From JACRAR01 sp041674465 (GTDB lineage: Bacteria; Pseudomonadota; Gammaproteobacteria; Burkholderiales; Rhodocyclaceae): a stretch of DNA of 50,573 bases. Positions 10,064-18,455 of this stretch are shown piece after piece. How positions within the stretch are numbered: position 1 is the first letter of the stretch; every line of letters starts with the position of its first letter. The DNA is taken from NCBI GenBank assembly GCA_041674465.1, contig JBAYVV010000008.1, positions 1 through 50,573 of the forward strand, given 5' to 3'. Both the position numbers and the translations under genes were made by a program. Below the pieces are notes generated by a model. That model ran no database searches, was not told the origin of the DNA, and saw only the letters and a program-made list of their open reading frames with translations.

Positions 10064-10537
10064 TTAAGAGGCGGCAACAACAACCGGCGCGCGGCACAGT
10101 TGGATGTCGCAAATGCGCTCCATGGGGGCACCGTCTGACGCGGCCGCGAGTTCCCATGAACAGACCAGCACGTCCAAAAAGTGAATCTCGCCATCAGGAT
10201 AGGTGATTTTCATACTGTAGTGGTTTGCCGAAGCCTCAGCAGCCTTCAGGATCACTTGCCCAGCGTCTGCCGGTACGTCGCCCCAGGTAGATTGCCCGCC
10301 GCCGTAGTTCGGCTGGCTCTTGCCCTTTTCAACGCCACCGGAAATCGGCCGCCACTCTTGCACGGCGCGCTTGCTGCCGAATTGTGGAAAGGTCTTGGGT
10401 TTGCCGATCAGAGTAAACGCAACGACCGACGTGACCGCGTAGCCCGTGGCATCGTAGGATGCCGGAAGCGCGGCGCTTATCGAATATGTGGTGCCGCTTC
10501 CATCAGAGTAGAACGCGACGGCGGTATGTGCAGTCAT
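10064..10537 (-). CDS. Major tail tube protein
   Basis: A 157-residue beta-rich protein, the likely subunit of the tail tube. The central region (VVAFTLIGKPKTFPQFG near 40, then a long loop and ADAGQVILKAA) is typical of siphovirus tube proteins. A strong ribosome site (AAGGAAATTACC) precedes the ATG. It is flanked on both sides by hairpins followed by T runs, fitting a highly expressed, separately controlled gene. Confidence 0.82.
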   Translation of the reverse strand: MTAHTAVAFYSDGSGTTYSISAALPASYDATGYAVTSVVAFTLIGKPKTFPQFGSKRAVQEWRPISGGVEKGKSQPNYGGGQSTWGDVPADAGQVILKAAEASANHYSMKITYPDGEIHFLDVLVCSWELAAASDGAPMERICDIQLCRAPVVVAAS

Positions 10538-10616
10538 GGTAATTTCCTTTTCAAAATCCCGGCAAAGAACACCGTTTTAATGGCATCCGCTGCCGGGTAG
10601 AGCGGATGGCCGAACA

Positions 10617-10642
10617 CAAAAAAGCCGACACGCGGTCGGCTT
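10617..10642 (-). terminator. Intrinsic terminator upstream of the tail tube gene
   Basis: On the minus strand AAGCCGAC (10642-10635) pairs with GTCGGCTT (10629-10622) around a five-base loop, followed by a T run at 10621-10617. It sits between the TylF-like gene and the tail tube gene, so it separates expression of the two. Confidence 0.65.
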
Positions 10643-10665
10643 CGATTGATTGGTTTTGAGTTACC

Positions 10666-11796
10666 TCATGGCGCTACCCAGTAGCACTGATTCGGCGCTG
10701 ATTCGACTACAGTCAGCTTTGCCTTTTTGATGGCTTTGGCAATACCGGGAGTCGTGATTTCGTGCCAGTCGTCAAACACGATAATCCCGCCCGACACCAT
10801 GCGCGGACGCAGCCATTCAATCGCATCGACGGTGCTTTGAAAGTAATCGAAATCGAGGTGGACAAGGCAGAATTTCGCGTCAATACCAGCCGCCGATTGC
10901 GGGAAGATGCCTTGCACCAACCGGCAGTTATCAGGCATCGCTTTGGATACGGCGGAAAACGACACGTCAGCCAGTGCGCCCGGCGCGGGGTTGTCGCCCT
11001 CGGTCCATCGGTCAGCCGGCAAGCCCTCCCAAGTGTCGAATCCGTAGCAGGTTTTCTCTGGCGCGGATTCAGCCATCGCTTTCAACGTCCCGCCACGATA
11101 CACACCCAGCTCAGCAACAGCGCCGTCCAGGTGCTTGACGCCGTTCAGCAGCGTCAGCAGGCTATCCAGCCGTGGCCCCGCTATCAGTGCAACGGGCTTG
11201 ATTACCGGTGCCACCGCGTGCTGGCTGGCATCCTCAAGCGTCTTGATGTGTTCGACCACGATCCCATTGGCGCGCAGCTTCGCGGTCAGTTGGTCTATCC
11301 CCTTGCCGAGATACAGGCCCTGACCTTGGTACATCGTGTCGTAGGCGTCAGTATCCAGACCGACAAGCAGAATCTTTGCTGCGCCTCCCTGTTCGGCAAT
11401 GTGAATCGCGGACATGAAATTCTGGCGAATTTCGATGACGTGGCTTGGCACTTCGGAGACTGTGATCATTTCCCATCGGTGCCAGAACGAGCCGACTTCG
11501 GGCGGCAGTTCGTCGGTCTCTCCCGCCGTTACCAGCTTGCCCTTGAAGTTTTGCAGCGCCCACGGCCAGAATCCGGGGCTGGGCGGCATATCACCAGGCC
11601 AGCGGCCGAGATTCGGCGGCGCGTCGATTGCCATGGCAATGTCCGCATCCAATGCCCACCGCGCACCCAGTCGAGCGCACACGCGCGGGAGGTGGCGTAC
11701 TGAGTCGGCAAGCTCCTGCGTCATGTTTGGGCCGTCGCCGATTACCGCGACCGTGAGGCCCGTGAATAGGCCGTCTGGTTTCCATTTTGTTGTCAT
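10666..11796 (-). CDS. Two-domain protein with C-terminal TylF-family O-methyltransferase
   Basis: A 376-residue protein inserted between head-tail joining and tail tube genes. Residues about 205-376 match the TylF/MycF methyltransferase family: the SAM-binding segment AELGVYRGGTLKAMAE, CYGFDTWEGLP, the metal-site-like HLDFDYFQSTVDAIEWL, and GGIIVFDDWHE. TylF enzymes methylate sugar hydroxyls. Residues 1-200 form a separate alpha/beta domain starting VAVIGDGPN, which I do not recognise with certainty; it recalls sugar-processing enzymes of the DUF115/GT-like type. Its place inside the structural cluster suggests modification of virion or host-surface glycans, but no substrate is visible. Confidence 0.7.
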   Translation of the reverse strand: MTTKWKPDGLFTGLTVAVIGDGPNMTQELADSVRHLPRVCARLGARWALDADIAMAIDAPPNLGRWPGDMPPSPGFWPWALQNFKGKLVTAGETDELPPEVGSFWHRWEMITVSEVPSHVIEIRQNFMSAIHIAEQGGAAKILLVGLDTDAYDTMYQGQGLYLGKGIDQLTAKLRANGIVVEHIKTLEDASQHAVAPVIKPVALIAGPRLDSLLTLLNGVKHLDGAVAELGVYRGGTLKAMAESAPEKTCYGFDTWEGLPADRWTEGDNPAPGALADVSFSAVSKAMPDNCRLVQGIFPQSAAGIDAKFCLVHLDFDYFQSTVDAIEWLRPRMVSGGIIVFDDWHEITTPGIAKAIKKAKLTVVESAPNQCYWVAP

Positions 11797-11805
11797 AAAT
11801 TCTCG

Positions 11806-12207
11806 CTATGCTGAGAGTGAAAAGCTGATTAAAAAGTCGCGTGATCTTTCAAAAATCCCAAGCTCCGTATCGTCTAAATCGGGTCCAGAGCCTTCGCTCG
11901 AAATCCCGTAAACTGAAATCCCGTTGACTGTCGAAAACGTGCCAGCAAGCGCAAGCCGGACAAGCTCAAGGATTGACACCTTATCTGCCCACGTTTTCGC
12001 CTGTACGCTAACCTGCACGCGCGCCGTGAACCGCTTCGCCCCGGCGGCGTTGATAAATTTCTCTTCGATGTCATCAATGTGCTTCACAACGATTGCCGGT
12101 AGCACTGTGTTGATCGGGATCACGCCCGAGAAAATCTTCGCCGCCGGCACTTGCGCGATCAGGTTCGCGTTGTTGCGCAGGATGTAGCTGATAGCCTTCA
12201 CGTCCAT
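11806..12207 (-). CDS. Tail terminator / tail completion protein (DUF3168-like)
   Basis: A 133-residue protein beginning with a helix and a segment (AKIFSGVIPINTVLPAIVV) like the N-terminus of tail completion proteins, followed by a beta sheet and a final strand ending RDFLISFSLSA. Order after the gp10-like protein agrees. Its role would be to cap the tail tube at the head-proximal end. Its ATG overlaps the stop of the upstream gene by one base. Confidence 0.65.
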   Translation of the reverse strand: MDVKAISYILRNNANLIAQVPAAKIFSGVIPINTVLPAIVVKHIDDIEEKFINAAGAKRFTARVQVSVQAKTWADKVSILELVRLALAGTFSTVNGISVYGISSEGSGPDLDDTELGIFERSRDFLISFSLSA

Positions 12208-12704
12208 TATTCGGCCTCTATCGTGATGTCGGCGGTATCGAGCCCGTGCTTGGATTCAAGACGTGCCTTCATGTAATTTGCAGCGGCGACAACGGCAGCG
12301 GATGCCTGCTGATCCAAAGCAGGACGCATAAACGGCTTTGGTCGCGCGCCCTTGTGCCACACCGATGACAGCACCCGACCATCCGGCAACTGGAGCCCGC
12401 CGCCCTTTTTGGCTGTAATCAGGTGCGGCTTGGTCCCATATTCAACGAATCGAGCGACCCACCCATGCTCGCCTTTGGCCTTGATGCTCGCCGTCACCCG
12501 CCCGCCCTTGCTGCCCGTGCTCAGTTTCAAGCCCTTGGCAAGCTCGCCGGATATTGAGTGAATGTTTGCCTTCGCCACTGGTAAAACGACTTTCATGCCA
12601 GCACGCAAACTCGACCTCAACACATTTTTTTCCAGCTTAATCGGCAATTCCTGCAAAAAATTGTTGAGCTCAGAAAGCCCTTTGATGTGGACGGTATCTT
12701 GCAT
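12207..12704 (-). CDS. HK97 gp10-like neck/tail completion protein
   Basis: A 165-residue protein with the HK97 gp10 pattern: an N-terminal GLSELNNFLQELP helix, then a basic core with ARFVEYGTKPHLI near 85-97 and KPFMRPALDQ near 120-130. It belongs to the connector-to-tail joining set. Directly upstream is the head closure protein and downstream the tail terminator, the standard HK97 order. Confidence 0.82.
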   Translation of the reverse strand: MQDTVHIKGLSELNNFLQELPIKLEKNVLRSSLRAGMKVVLPVAKANIHSISGELAKGLKLSTGSKGGRVTASIKAKGEHGWVARFVEYGTKPHLITAKKGGGLQLPDGRVLSSVWHKGARPKPFMRPALDQQASAAVVAAANYMKARLESKHGLDTADITIEAE

Positions 12705-12706
12705 GG

Positions 12707-13042
12707 CTAACTACTCGAAGTTTCTGCGTAGACTTCCATGTATGAGCCCCTGTCACCAATCGCCGCAGGGCCACCCAAAATAGCGAAAACCCTGTCAGTC
12801 GCCCCGCGCACGGTGATCCGGCAGGCGCTGGTGACGGTCGCGAGGTGGCGAAACCGAATCCGCGCGCGCGATTTATTCACAACAAGCCCCTGCTGCACAG
12901 CCTCGGACTTGCTCGGCAGATCGTCCTGCACGTTGCACCAGACCGTGGCGAGCAGCGCCCATGCCGTTAATGGTTCGCCATAATCCCCGAGTGTGATTAC
13001 AGGCACGTCAATCTGGCAGCGCTTGTCTAAATTTATGTTCAT
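12707..13042 (-). CDS. Head closure / head-tail joining protein
   Basis: A 111-residue beta-barrel-like protein with the usual features of the phage head-tail joining family: an N-terminal strand region with GDYGEPLTAWALLATVWCNV near 23-42, and a C-terminal segment that includes VFAILGGP and GSYMEVYAE. It would close the portal exit after packaging. Its ATG overlaps the stop of the connector gene. Confidence 0.78.
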   Translation of the reverse strand: MNINLDKRCQIDVPVITLGDYGEPLTAWALLATVWCNVQDDLPSKSEAVQQGLVVNKSRARIRFRHLATVTSACRITVRGATDRVFAILGGPAAIGDRGSYMEVYAETSSS

Positions 13043-14001
13043 GCAAACATCTGCCCGTACACTCTCTCGCTGTCCAGGAGGCCATCGACAAAAGCAGGCG
13101 GCAATTCAACCATGCCACTTGTCCCAACTACCAGAGCCTCGCGATTCTCCCATGCGGTTTTGATGCGAAGCATCATCCATTGTTTGACGCATTGTGGGAC
13201 AGCAGCAGCGGCCCCGTATCCAGCGACAAACCGAATCGTGACGGCGTTATTCTGAACCCGCGTATCGGGCCAGGACTCATCATAGGCAAGCGAGATTCGC
13301 GCGGGCTTGCTCTTGGCATCAACTGAGTAAACGGATGCGGCCAGGGTCTGCGTAGCGCCATCCTCATCAACGTAAGTGATGCTGGTCACGGTGGCAAGTG
13401 GCGGTAGGCTGAATTCGTAGGGCGATTTCATTGGGAAGGCGTCGAAATAAGCATCTAACGTCTGTGAAACGAGATAACGGTGAAGGTGTTGTTCAGCGGT
13501 CGCTCGCGCCGAGGCGATCAGCACGTTTAGCAGCGGGTCGCTTGTGGTGTTTGTAGACGGTGCCCCGGCCCCTAGCGAGGCGTCGGCGATGTTGTCCGTG
13601 TAGACCGTGGTCGTGTTGTCGGCAAGCGTCGCCAGCAGCAGGTAGGTCGTGCCACCCGCCGCCGTGCGGTAGAGCTTGCGCGACGTGACTAGCGAGCCGC
13701 CCAGCGGGATAGCGGTCAGGCTCACTTTGCCATTGACCGCCGCGTCCGCCACCGTGACCGCCGCCGATACCGTGCCGGCCTGAGTCTCCCCATCCGATGT
13801 CAGGAATGTGACGGCGTACCTGTGCGCCCCCGCCGTGACATTGCCAGCAATCGCAGGCGATGCCAGAGCTACAGTGACAACACCCGGAGCGGGTTCCTGA
13901 TTACTGGCGTCCAGACGGCAATGCGCCATGACCTCGGCAACCGTTACCGGCTCAGTCGCTGCCGCTGCGTAAACCTCGATTGCGTGCGGATACGAGGACA
14001 T
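13039..14001 (-). CDS. Head-tail connector (gp6-like) carrying an inserted Ig/FN3-like domain
   Basis: A 320-residue protein where the usual connector has about 190-200. Residues 1-35 hold the first connector helix (VTVAEVMAHCRLD). Residues about 155-320 hold the rest (DPLLNVLIASARATAEQHL, then a beta part and a final helix). Between them, residues about 36-153 form a beta-rich Ig/fibronectin-like insert containing SRKLYRTAAGGTTYLLL. Such inserts in phage structural proteins usually project from the particle and may bind surface carbohydrate. The insertion inside the connector's helical domain is unusual. Confidence 0.75.
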   Translation of the reverse strand: MSSYPHAIEVYAAAATEPVTVAEVMAHCRLDASNQEPAPGVVTVALASPAIAGNVTAGAHRYAVTFLTSDGETQAGTVSAAVTVADAAVNGKVSLTAIPLGGSLVTSRKLYRTAAGGTTYLLLATLADNTTTVYTDNIADASLGAGAPSTNTTSDPLLNVLIASARATAEQHLHRYLVSQTLDAYFDAFPMKSPYEFSLPPLATVTSITYVDEDGATQTLAASVYSVDAKSKPARISLAYDESWPDTRVQNNAVTIRFVAGYGAAAAVPQCVKQWMMLRIKTAWENREALVVGTSGMVELPPAFVDGLLDSERVYGQMFA

Positions 14002-14002
14002 A

Positions 14003-14785
14003 TCAGCTCAAAGTCGCATCTACGTCAATTGAGGCACCAGTCCCGGCAATGGATGCCACCACCAGAGCCATCCCGGCATTGCCGCGCGCCTCAACTCGGA
14101 CCCGTTGCGTCAGAGGGTTGAACACCCCGGCAGCGCCGCCGAATGTCAACGCAGTGACTGTGCCGGCAGAATAGGTGTCAGTCCGAGCGTTGTAATAGAA
14201 CGGTATCACCGTTACCGCTGGCGCAACAGCATCCCCGCTGCGCGTCATGCTAACGTCAAAATCCACGTACTGATGCCCTGAACAGTTCACAGGCGAAGCA
14301 GGGACAGAAAATGCCGTGTTGACGGCGTTGCTTGCCGCGTTCGCCGCAATCCCGGTGCCGACCTCGCCAATGTCCACAGCCCCAGCAACACCACCGACCC
14401 CGGTCGTGCCAACTGCGGTGAGCTTGATCCCGCTCGCCCGCTGGGCCTCAGTGATGCGCCCAACCCACTTGGCCGCAGCGCCGTCCGTGGAGCAATAAAT
14501 GTCGTAATAGGTCGCGCCGGTCACAGCCGCGAACGCCGCGCGAACGGTCAGATTGGTTGTCTCAGTCGTCACCGTGGTGTTTCCGACCGTAGGCGTGGTG
14601 CGCCCGTAGGCATTACCAGCGCTCACGTACACCGTATGCTCGCCAGCATCGCATGAACCCGTGGCCTGCTTGGTGCAAGTAACAGTGCCGGGTACTGCCA
14701 GCACGTCGGCGGCAACTACAGCCGACCGATAGACCGCCGCTACCGTCGCGGCAAGGCTTGTTTTTACAGGGATACCGGCGCTCAT
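14003..14785 (-). CDS. Beta-rich structural protein, possible head decoration
   Basis: A 260-residue protein, almost wholly beta-strand and Ala/Thr/Val/Gly rich. Residues about 30-110 resemble the Ig-like insert of the neighbouring connector (ATYYDIYCSTDGAAAKWVG is comparable to SRKLYRTAAGG). The C-terminal half looks like a second beta domain. A strong AAGGAG site precedes the ATG, and this start overlaps the stop of the upstream gene (ATGA). I infer a decoration or fibre-like head component from composition and position only. Confidence 0.5.
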   Translation of the reverse strand: MSAGIPVKTSLAATVAAVYRSAVVAADVLAVPGTVTCTKQATGSCDAGEHTVYVSAGNAYGRTTPTVGNTTVTTETTNLTVRAAFAAVTGATYYDIYCSTDGAAAKWVGRITEAQRASGIKLTAVGTTGVGGVAGAVDIGEVGTGIAANAASNAVNTAFSVPASPVNCSGHQYVDFDVSMTRSGDAVAPAVTVIPFYYNARTDTYSAGTVTALTFGGAAGVFNPLTQRVRVEARGNAGMALVVASIAGTGASIDVDATLS

Positions 14786-15114
14786 TTCGTATCTCCTTTA
14801 CGTGGCCGGCCAGGACCGCGCCGAACATCGTTATTAGTTTGTCCGTCCGATTCGTCGCCATCCGCCACTACCGCAAGGCCCTGTGCGTCAACTTGAATGC
14901 CGGGCTCTGAATCGTCAGGACGTTCGCCTATGGTCGATTCAATTACCTCATCAACCTGTTCAGCGATCTTGTTCCCAAGCTGGTCCTTGGCCTGCAACAG
15001 AATCTGCCGCATGGCCCCAGGAGGACTGATGATCGTGCCGACCGGATAACCGCGCCAGGACCGCATGATGCGGATGCGGATTTTTGGCGCAATTTTCATG
15101 GATTTAACTCTCAT
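14782..15114 (-). CDS. Small head-region protein with an AT-hook-like tail
   Basis: A 110-residue protein. The N-terminal 40 residues are basic and beta-like (IRIRIMRSWRGYPVGTIISP). The middle is acidic. The C-terminus ends RRGPGRPRKGDTK, which contains the GRPRK core of an AT-hook and could bind the DNA minor groove. A good site (AAGGAGCACGAAG) precedes the ATG. The N-terminal half resembles small proteins found after capsid genes in related phages; function is unknown. Confidence 0.5.
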   Translation of the reverse strand: MRVKSMKIAPKIRIRIMRSWRGYPVGTIISPPGAMRQILLQAKDQLGNKIAEQVDEVIESTIGERPDDSEPGIQVDAQGLAVVADGDESDGQTNNDVRRGPGRPRKGDTK

Positions 15115-16316
15115 CTTCGTGCTCCTTGAGGCATTCCGCTGGCGTCATAGTCATACGGCATTTGGTAAATCGGTTTCAGATCGTGGCCCGGCCAGGTAAT
15201 CATTTCTTGCAAATGGCCCACAGCGATGCGAGGGGCGAGGAACAGTGTCCGGCCCGTCGCTATCCAGTGGTGCCAAAAATCAATATCAGCGTCTTTCTTG
15301 CCGTCGCCCCATCGGCCATCAGGCCCAGGCGTGCCCTGCATCCAAGGGCGCTCAAACGTGCGCAGCTTTTCAGCCCGCAGGATCGTCAAGCCAAAATGCC
15401 CATGCGACACCGGCATCAGATTACGTCCGAGGTTATGTGTGGCAATCGAAGTCATCGGCTTGCCGTTCTTGTCGCGTATTCCGAAGATTGCAAAGTCCGT
15501 CCCACGCCGGCTTTCAAGCGGGAATATCGCGTCCGCGTCCGGGCATGCTTCCATCAGCCGATAAAGCTCCAGCACGTCCTCATAGCTGAAAACAGTGTCG
15601 TAATCGCAAGTGATGATGTACTTGACGGCATGGTCTTCAATCTGCTGCTCGATCACTTCGCTCATGACTTGATGCCAGTACGCGCCACCGGAAATCTGGT
15701 ATTTCACGTGCGCCCGGCCAAAGGCCTGCGAAGCACAGCGAAAGTGCGCTACCGGGCCAAAGCGTGGCGCCGAAAGAACGGCCACCGTGTTCTCGCAAAC
15801 CGTCGCCTTCCCGCTCGGCTTGTATCCGCCGATGTTCAGACTCACCGGCAAGCTGGCGCAATCCTGAATCTCAGACTTCCAGCGGTGCAGGCGCTCAAGC
15901 CCCGCATCAAGCATCATTTCTGTCAGCAACTCGGCATCAAACCCGCAACCGTGCATGTCACGCCCGTCCAGATGCCCGCCGAATACATAGCCCTGCACGT
16001 TGAAATTCTTTCCGTCAAGGTAATCCTTGGCGATCTTTTCAAAGTCAGGCACTGCGATTCGAAGCAGGCCACCGGGCGCGAGCTTCGATACCCAATGCTT
16101 TAGGACTTGCGAGACTTCGGTGTGCGACCAGTGTTCGAGCACATGCGAGGCATAAATTTCACTGCAACTCGAATCCTCAATTTTCTCCGGGATACGTGCA
16201 TCGACTTCAGGAGACAGAACGGTTCTCATCAACGGGTAAAGCGAATCACCGTTCTTGCCGTCCAAACTCAAAAAACCATCAAGCGGCTTGTCGCCAGCAC
16301 CAAGATTCAATTTCAA
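15111..16316 (-). CDS. Fused SAM methyltransferase and glycosyltransferase-like protein
   Basis: A 401-residue, two-domain enzyme. Residues 1-165 form a class I methyltransferase of the type-11 kind: LNLGAGDKPLDGF at the start, ASHVLEHW near 90, and APGGLLRIAVPDFEKI. Residues about 175-401 resemble a family-2-type glycosyltransferase: a CDYDTVF segment gives a DxD-like motif, followed by DADAIFPLE and a C-terminal region with DADIDFWHHW. The start is TTG with AAGGGGACAG upstream. It sits between capsid genes and the connector, so glycan or virion modification is likely, but donor and acceptor are unknown. Confidence 0.72.
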   Translation of the reverse strand: MKLNLGAGDKPLDGFLSLDGKNGDSLYPLMRTVLSPEVDARIPEKIEDSSCSEIYASHVLEHWSHTEVSQVLKHWVSKLAPGGLLRIAVPDFEKIAKDYLDGKNFNVQGYVFGGHLDGRDMHGCGFDAELLTEMMLDAGLERLHRWKSEIQDCASLPVSLNIGGYKPSGKATVCENTVAVLSAPRFGPVAHFRCASQAFGRAHVKYQISGGAYWHQVMSEVIEQQIEDHAVKYIITCDYDTVFSYEDVLELYRLMEACPDADAIFPLESRRGTDFAIFGIRDKNGKPMTSIATHNLGRNLMPVSHGHFGLTILRAEKLRTFERPWMQGTPGPDGRWGDGKKDADIDFWHHWIATGRTLFLAPRIAVGHLQEMITWPGHDLKPIYQMPYDYDASGMPQGARR

Positions 16317-16393
16317 AATTCTGTCCCCTTACCAGGATTGAAGATGCGGGGTTTCACCGCGCCGCGCGGGTAAGCGCGCGACCCATTACCGGA

Positions 16394-16825
16394 TTAGCCG
16401 TCAACGACGCCAGCCATTTGCGCGCGGGCGATGGTCGAGTCTTGAGCCCGGCCAAGCGTCACGACAACAGCTTGAAGGGCAGCGGTGCCGCCGTGCGTCA
16501 CCAGCACGTTCAGGTAACGCTTGCGCGCCCGCAGATCGACGTTCAGGCGGGTAACCCCAGGGGTCGTTTGCGTTGCCGGGATCGTGAAGCCGTCAGTGGC
16601 GTCACCGACAAATCCTGTGATGTCGGTAAATGCCGTGGTCGTCTCGCCCTCTTGCAGTGTCAGCACGGCAGGATTGGTCGCGCTTGCGGCTTGGCTGTCC
16701 AGAATGTGATCGACTGCGGCTTCGTCATACCCCAAGGTATCGACCCAGCCCGACGCGGTGCCAGCAGCCGACAGGGACTGAGGCGTGATTGCGACTTTCG
16801 TCGCGGTGTTTTGCAAGTGCATCAT
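16394..16825 (-). CDS. Probable capsid decoration / head protein
   Basis: A 143-residue protein directly after the major capsid gene, preceded by a strong site (AAAGGAATTTT). It is beta-rich with QNTATKVAITPQSLSA at the start and a middle segment RLNVDLRARKRYLNVLVT. Proteins of this size and place are often head decoration or stabilisation proteins. I do not recognise the exact family. Confidence 0.55.
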   Translation of the reverse strand: MMHLQNTATKVAITPQSLSAAGTASGWVDTLGYDEAAVDHILDSQAASATNPAVLTLQEGETTTAFTDITGFVGDATDGFTIPATQTTPGVTRLNVDLRARKRYLNVLVTHGGTAALQAVVVTLGRAQDSTIARAQMAGVVDG

Positions 16826-16895
16826 GATTGAAAATTCCTTTGAAAAATGAGGGGAATGGACCGGCTTTCACCGGCCCGGTTCAGATCGCAGCGGG

Positions 16896-18275
16896 TTAGG
16901 TCGTCCCGACCAGCACAGCAAACGGCGACTTGACGGTCGTGCTGCCCAAATCGTGAACGTTGATATCGAAACGCTCCGTACCCTTGATGCCGATCTGGTC
17001 CTCTTCCCAATATTGCTCGTTGCTCAGAGCGATACGGATACCGCGACGGTCGCCCATCGTGGCGGCCATGCGCAGATTTCCGAACGCGCACACCACTGCA
17101 CCGTTGTAATCGGTCGCAGGAGCGTCGGCCATGACCGGGGTCACGTGGATCGGATAGCCCAGGAAACGCGGCGTGTCGGACTCTGACAACATGTCGCGGG
17201 TCGTGCCGCCACCGGCAATCTTGATCGCGTTGAAGATCAGCTCTTGACCGGACGGGCTGCAATACCAGGCAGACCCGGCTTTGGCGTACTGCGGGATGGC
17301 GCCCATGAGGTTCAGTAGGTCGTTGGCATCAATCTCGCCCAGGGTGTTGTGCGGCGTGATCGCGGCCACCTTGGCCTTCGTGTGCGCCGCGTCGATTGCC
17401 TTGACCAACACGCCGACAATTCCGCCATCGGTCGCGGCACCTGTGCCATTGAAACCAACCGTGTCTTCTTTCAAAGCGAAGGCATAGCCGATTTCCTGAG
17501 CCATTTGGTCAGCCAGATCGATGATCGCATCTTCGGCCACTTCGGAACTCATGCGCGTGAGCACCATCAGCTTTTTGGCGACCAAACTTACATTGTCCCA
17601 ACCGGCGTCGGATTCAGTACCGGCCACGCCCTCGCCCACGAAGTAGGCAGTCAGCCCACCGGTGCGGCGCGGGATGTTGCGCACGTCCGAGCCCATCGGG
17701 GTCACGCGGCAGACACGGCGGAAAAGGCCGTACTCTTCGCGCAGGTTGATGATGGCTCGTTCGAGTTCGTCAGGCACCAAAGCACCGCCGCTTGTATTCA
17801 CGCCCTCGGACAGCGCAGAGCGAACGCCGATACCGTTTTTGCGGCAATATTCCTTGGCGTTGACGTTGCCGTACAGAGTAGCTGCCAGCCACATACCGGC
17901 GCGATACGCTTGCATGTTGCCGGCGGGAGTTTTCGCAAACGCGACCATCTTGCCGTAGGCGCGTGGAATTTCGATGCGCGGGCCGTTGTCGGTCGTGCGG
18001 ATTGTTGCCTGTACTTCGGTGTCGTCCAGCGCATTGCTCGGCTGCTCGCGCATCACCGGTTTCGGATCGCCAAAAGTCGGCTTCGCGGCCGCTTCCAGTT
18101 TCATCCGGCTCTCGATGCTGGAGTTCAGCTCCACGACACCCGCGACGGCGGCATCATATTTGGCCTGTTCGTCTGCTGTCAGCGACCGGTCGCCGGTATC
18201 CGCAGCGTCAAGGATTTCCTCAGCGGCGGCCAGGAGCGTCATGCGGTCCTGTTTGAGTTCAACTATCGTTTTCAT
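16896..18275 (-). CDS. Major capsid protein, HK97 fold
   Basis: A 459-residue capsid subunit with an N-terminal delta domain. Residues 1 to about 110 are a coiled-coil scaffold-like region that the neighbouring ClpP-like protease should remove. The HK97 fold follows, with LVPDELERAIINLREEYGLFRRVCRV near 165-190, the E-loop/A-domain region and a C-terminal segment FGNLRMAATMGDRRGIRI. I chose the ATG at 18275 because AAAGGAAATTGAAC precedes it; a TTG two codons upstream (18281) is also in frame. Confidence 0.93.
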   Translation of the reverse strand: MKTIVELKQDRMTLLAAAEEILDAADTGDRSLTADEQAKYDAAVAGVVELNSSIESRMKLEAAAKPTFGDPKPVMREQPSNALDDTEVQATIRTTDNGPRIEIPRAYGKMVAFAKTPAGNMQAYRAGMWLAATLYGNVNAKEYCRKNGIGVRSALSEGVNTSGGALVPDELERAIINLREEYGLFRRVCRVTPMGSDVRNIPRRTGGLTAYFVGEGVAGTESDAGWDNVSLVAKKLMVLTRMSSEVAEDAIIDLADQMAQEIGYAFALKEDTVGFNGTGAATDGGIVGVLVKAIDAAHTKAKVAAITPHNTLGEIDANDLLNLMGAIPQYAKAGSAWYCSPSGQELIFNAIKIAGGGTTRDMLSESDTPRFLGYPIHVTPVMADAPATDYNGAVVCAFGNLRMAATMGDRRGIRIALSNEQYWEEDQIGIKGTERFDINVHDLGSTTVKSPFAVLVGTT

Positions 18276-18297
18276 GTTCAATTTCCTTTTTTGGTCG

Positions 18298-18322
18298 AAA
18301 AAAAACCGGCTTGATGGCCGGT
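18298..18322 (-). terminator. Intrinsic terminator just upstream of the capsid gene
   Basis: On the minus strand ACCGGC (18322-18317) pairs with GCCGGT (18310-18305) around a six-base loop, followed by a run of seven T (18304-18298). A second small hairpin with a TTCG loop (AGACC/GGTCT) lies just upstream near 18341-18354. Confidence 0.65.
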
Positions 18323-18408
18323 GTGCGGTGGCATGTTTCCAGACCTTCGGGTCTGCCGATCAAGCTGCTTTGGCGCTCGCCGGGGTTGACGCATGCCAGC
18401 GTCGGAAA

Positions 18409-18434
18409 CAAAAAAGCCGCTGGTTAGGCGGCTT
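18409..18434 (-). terminator. Intrinsic terminator after the 77-residue gene
   Basis: On the minus strand AAGCCGC (18434-18428) pairs with GCGGCTT (18420-18414) around a seven-base loop, followed by T residues at 18413-18409. With the terminator at 18298-18322 it isolates capsid expression from upstream transcription. Confidence 0.65.
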
Positions 18435-18455
18435 CGGTGGTTTTAGTAATGCTAT

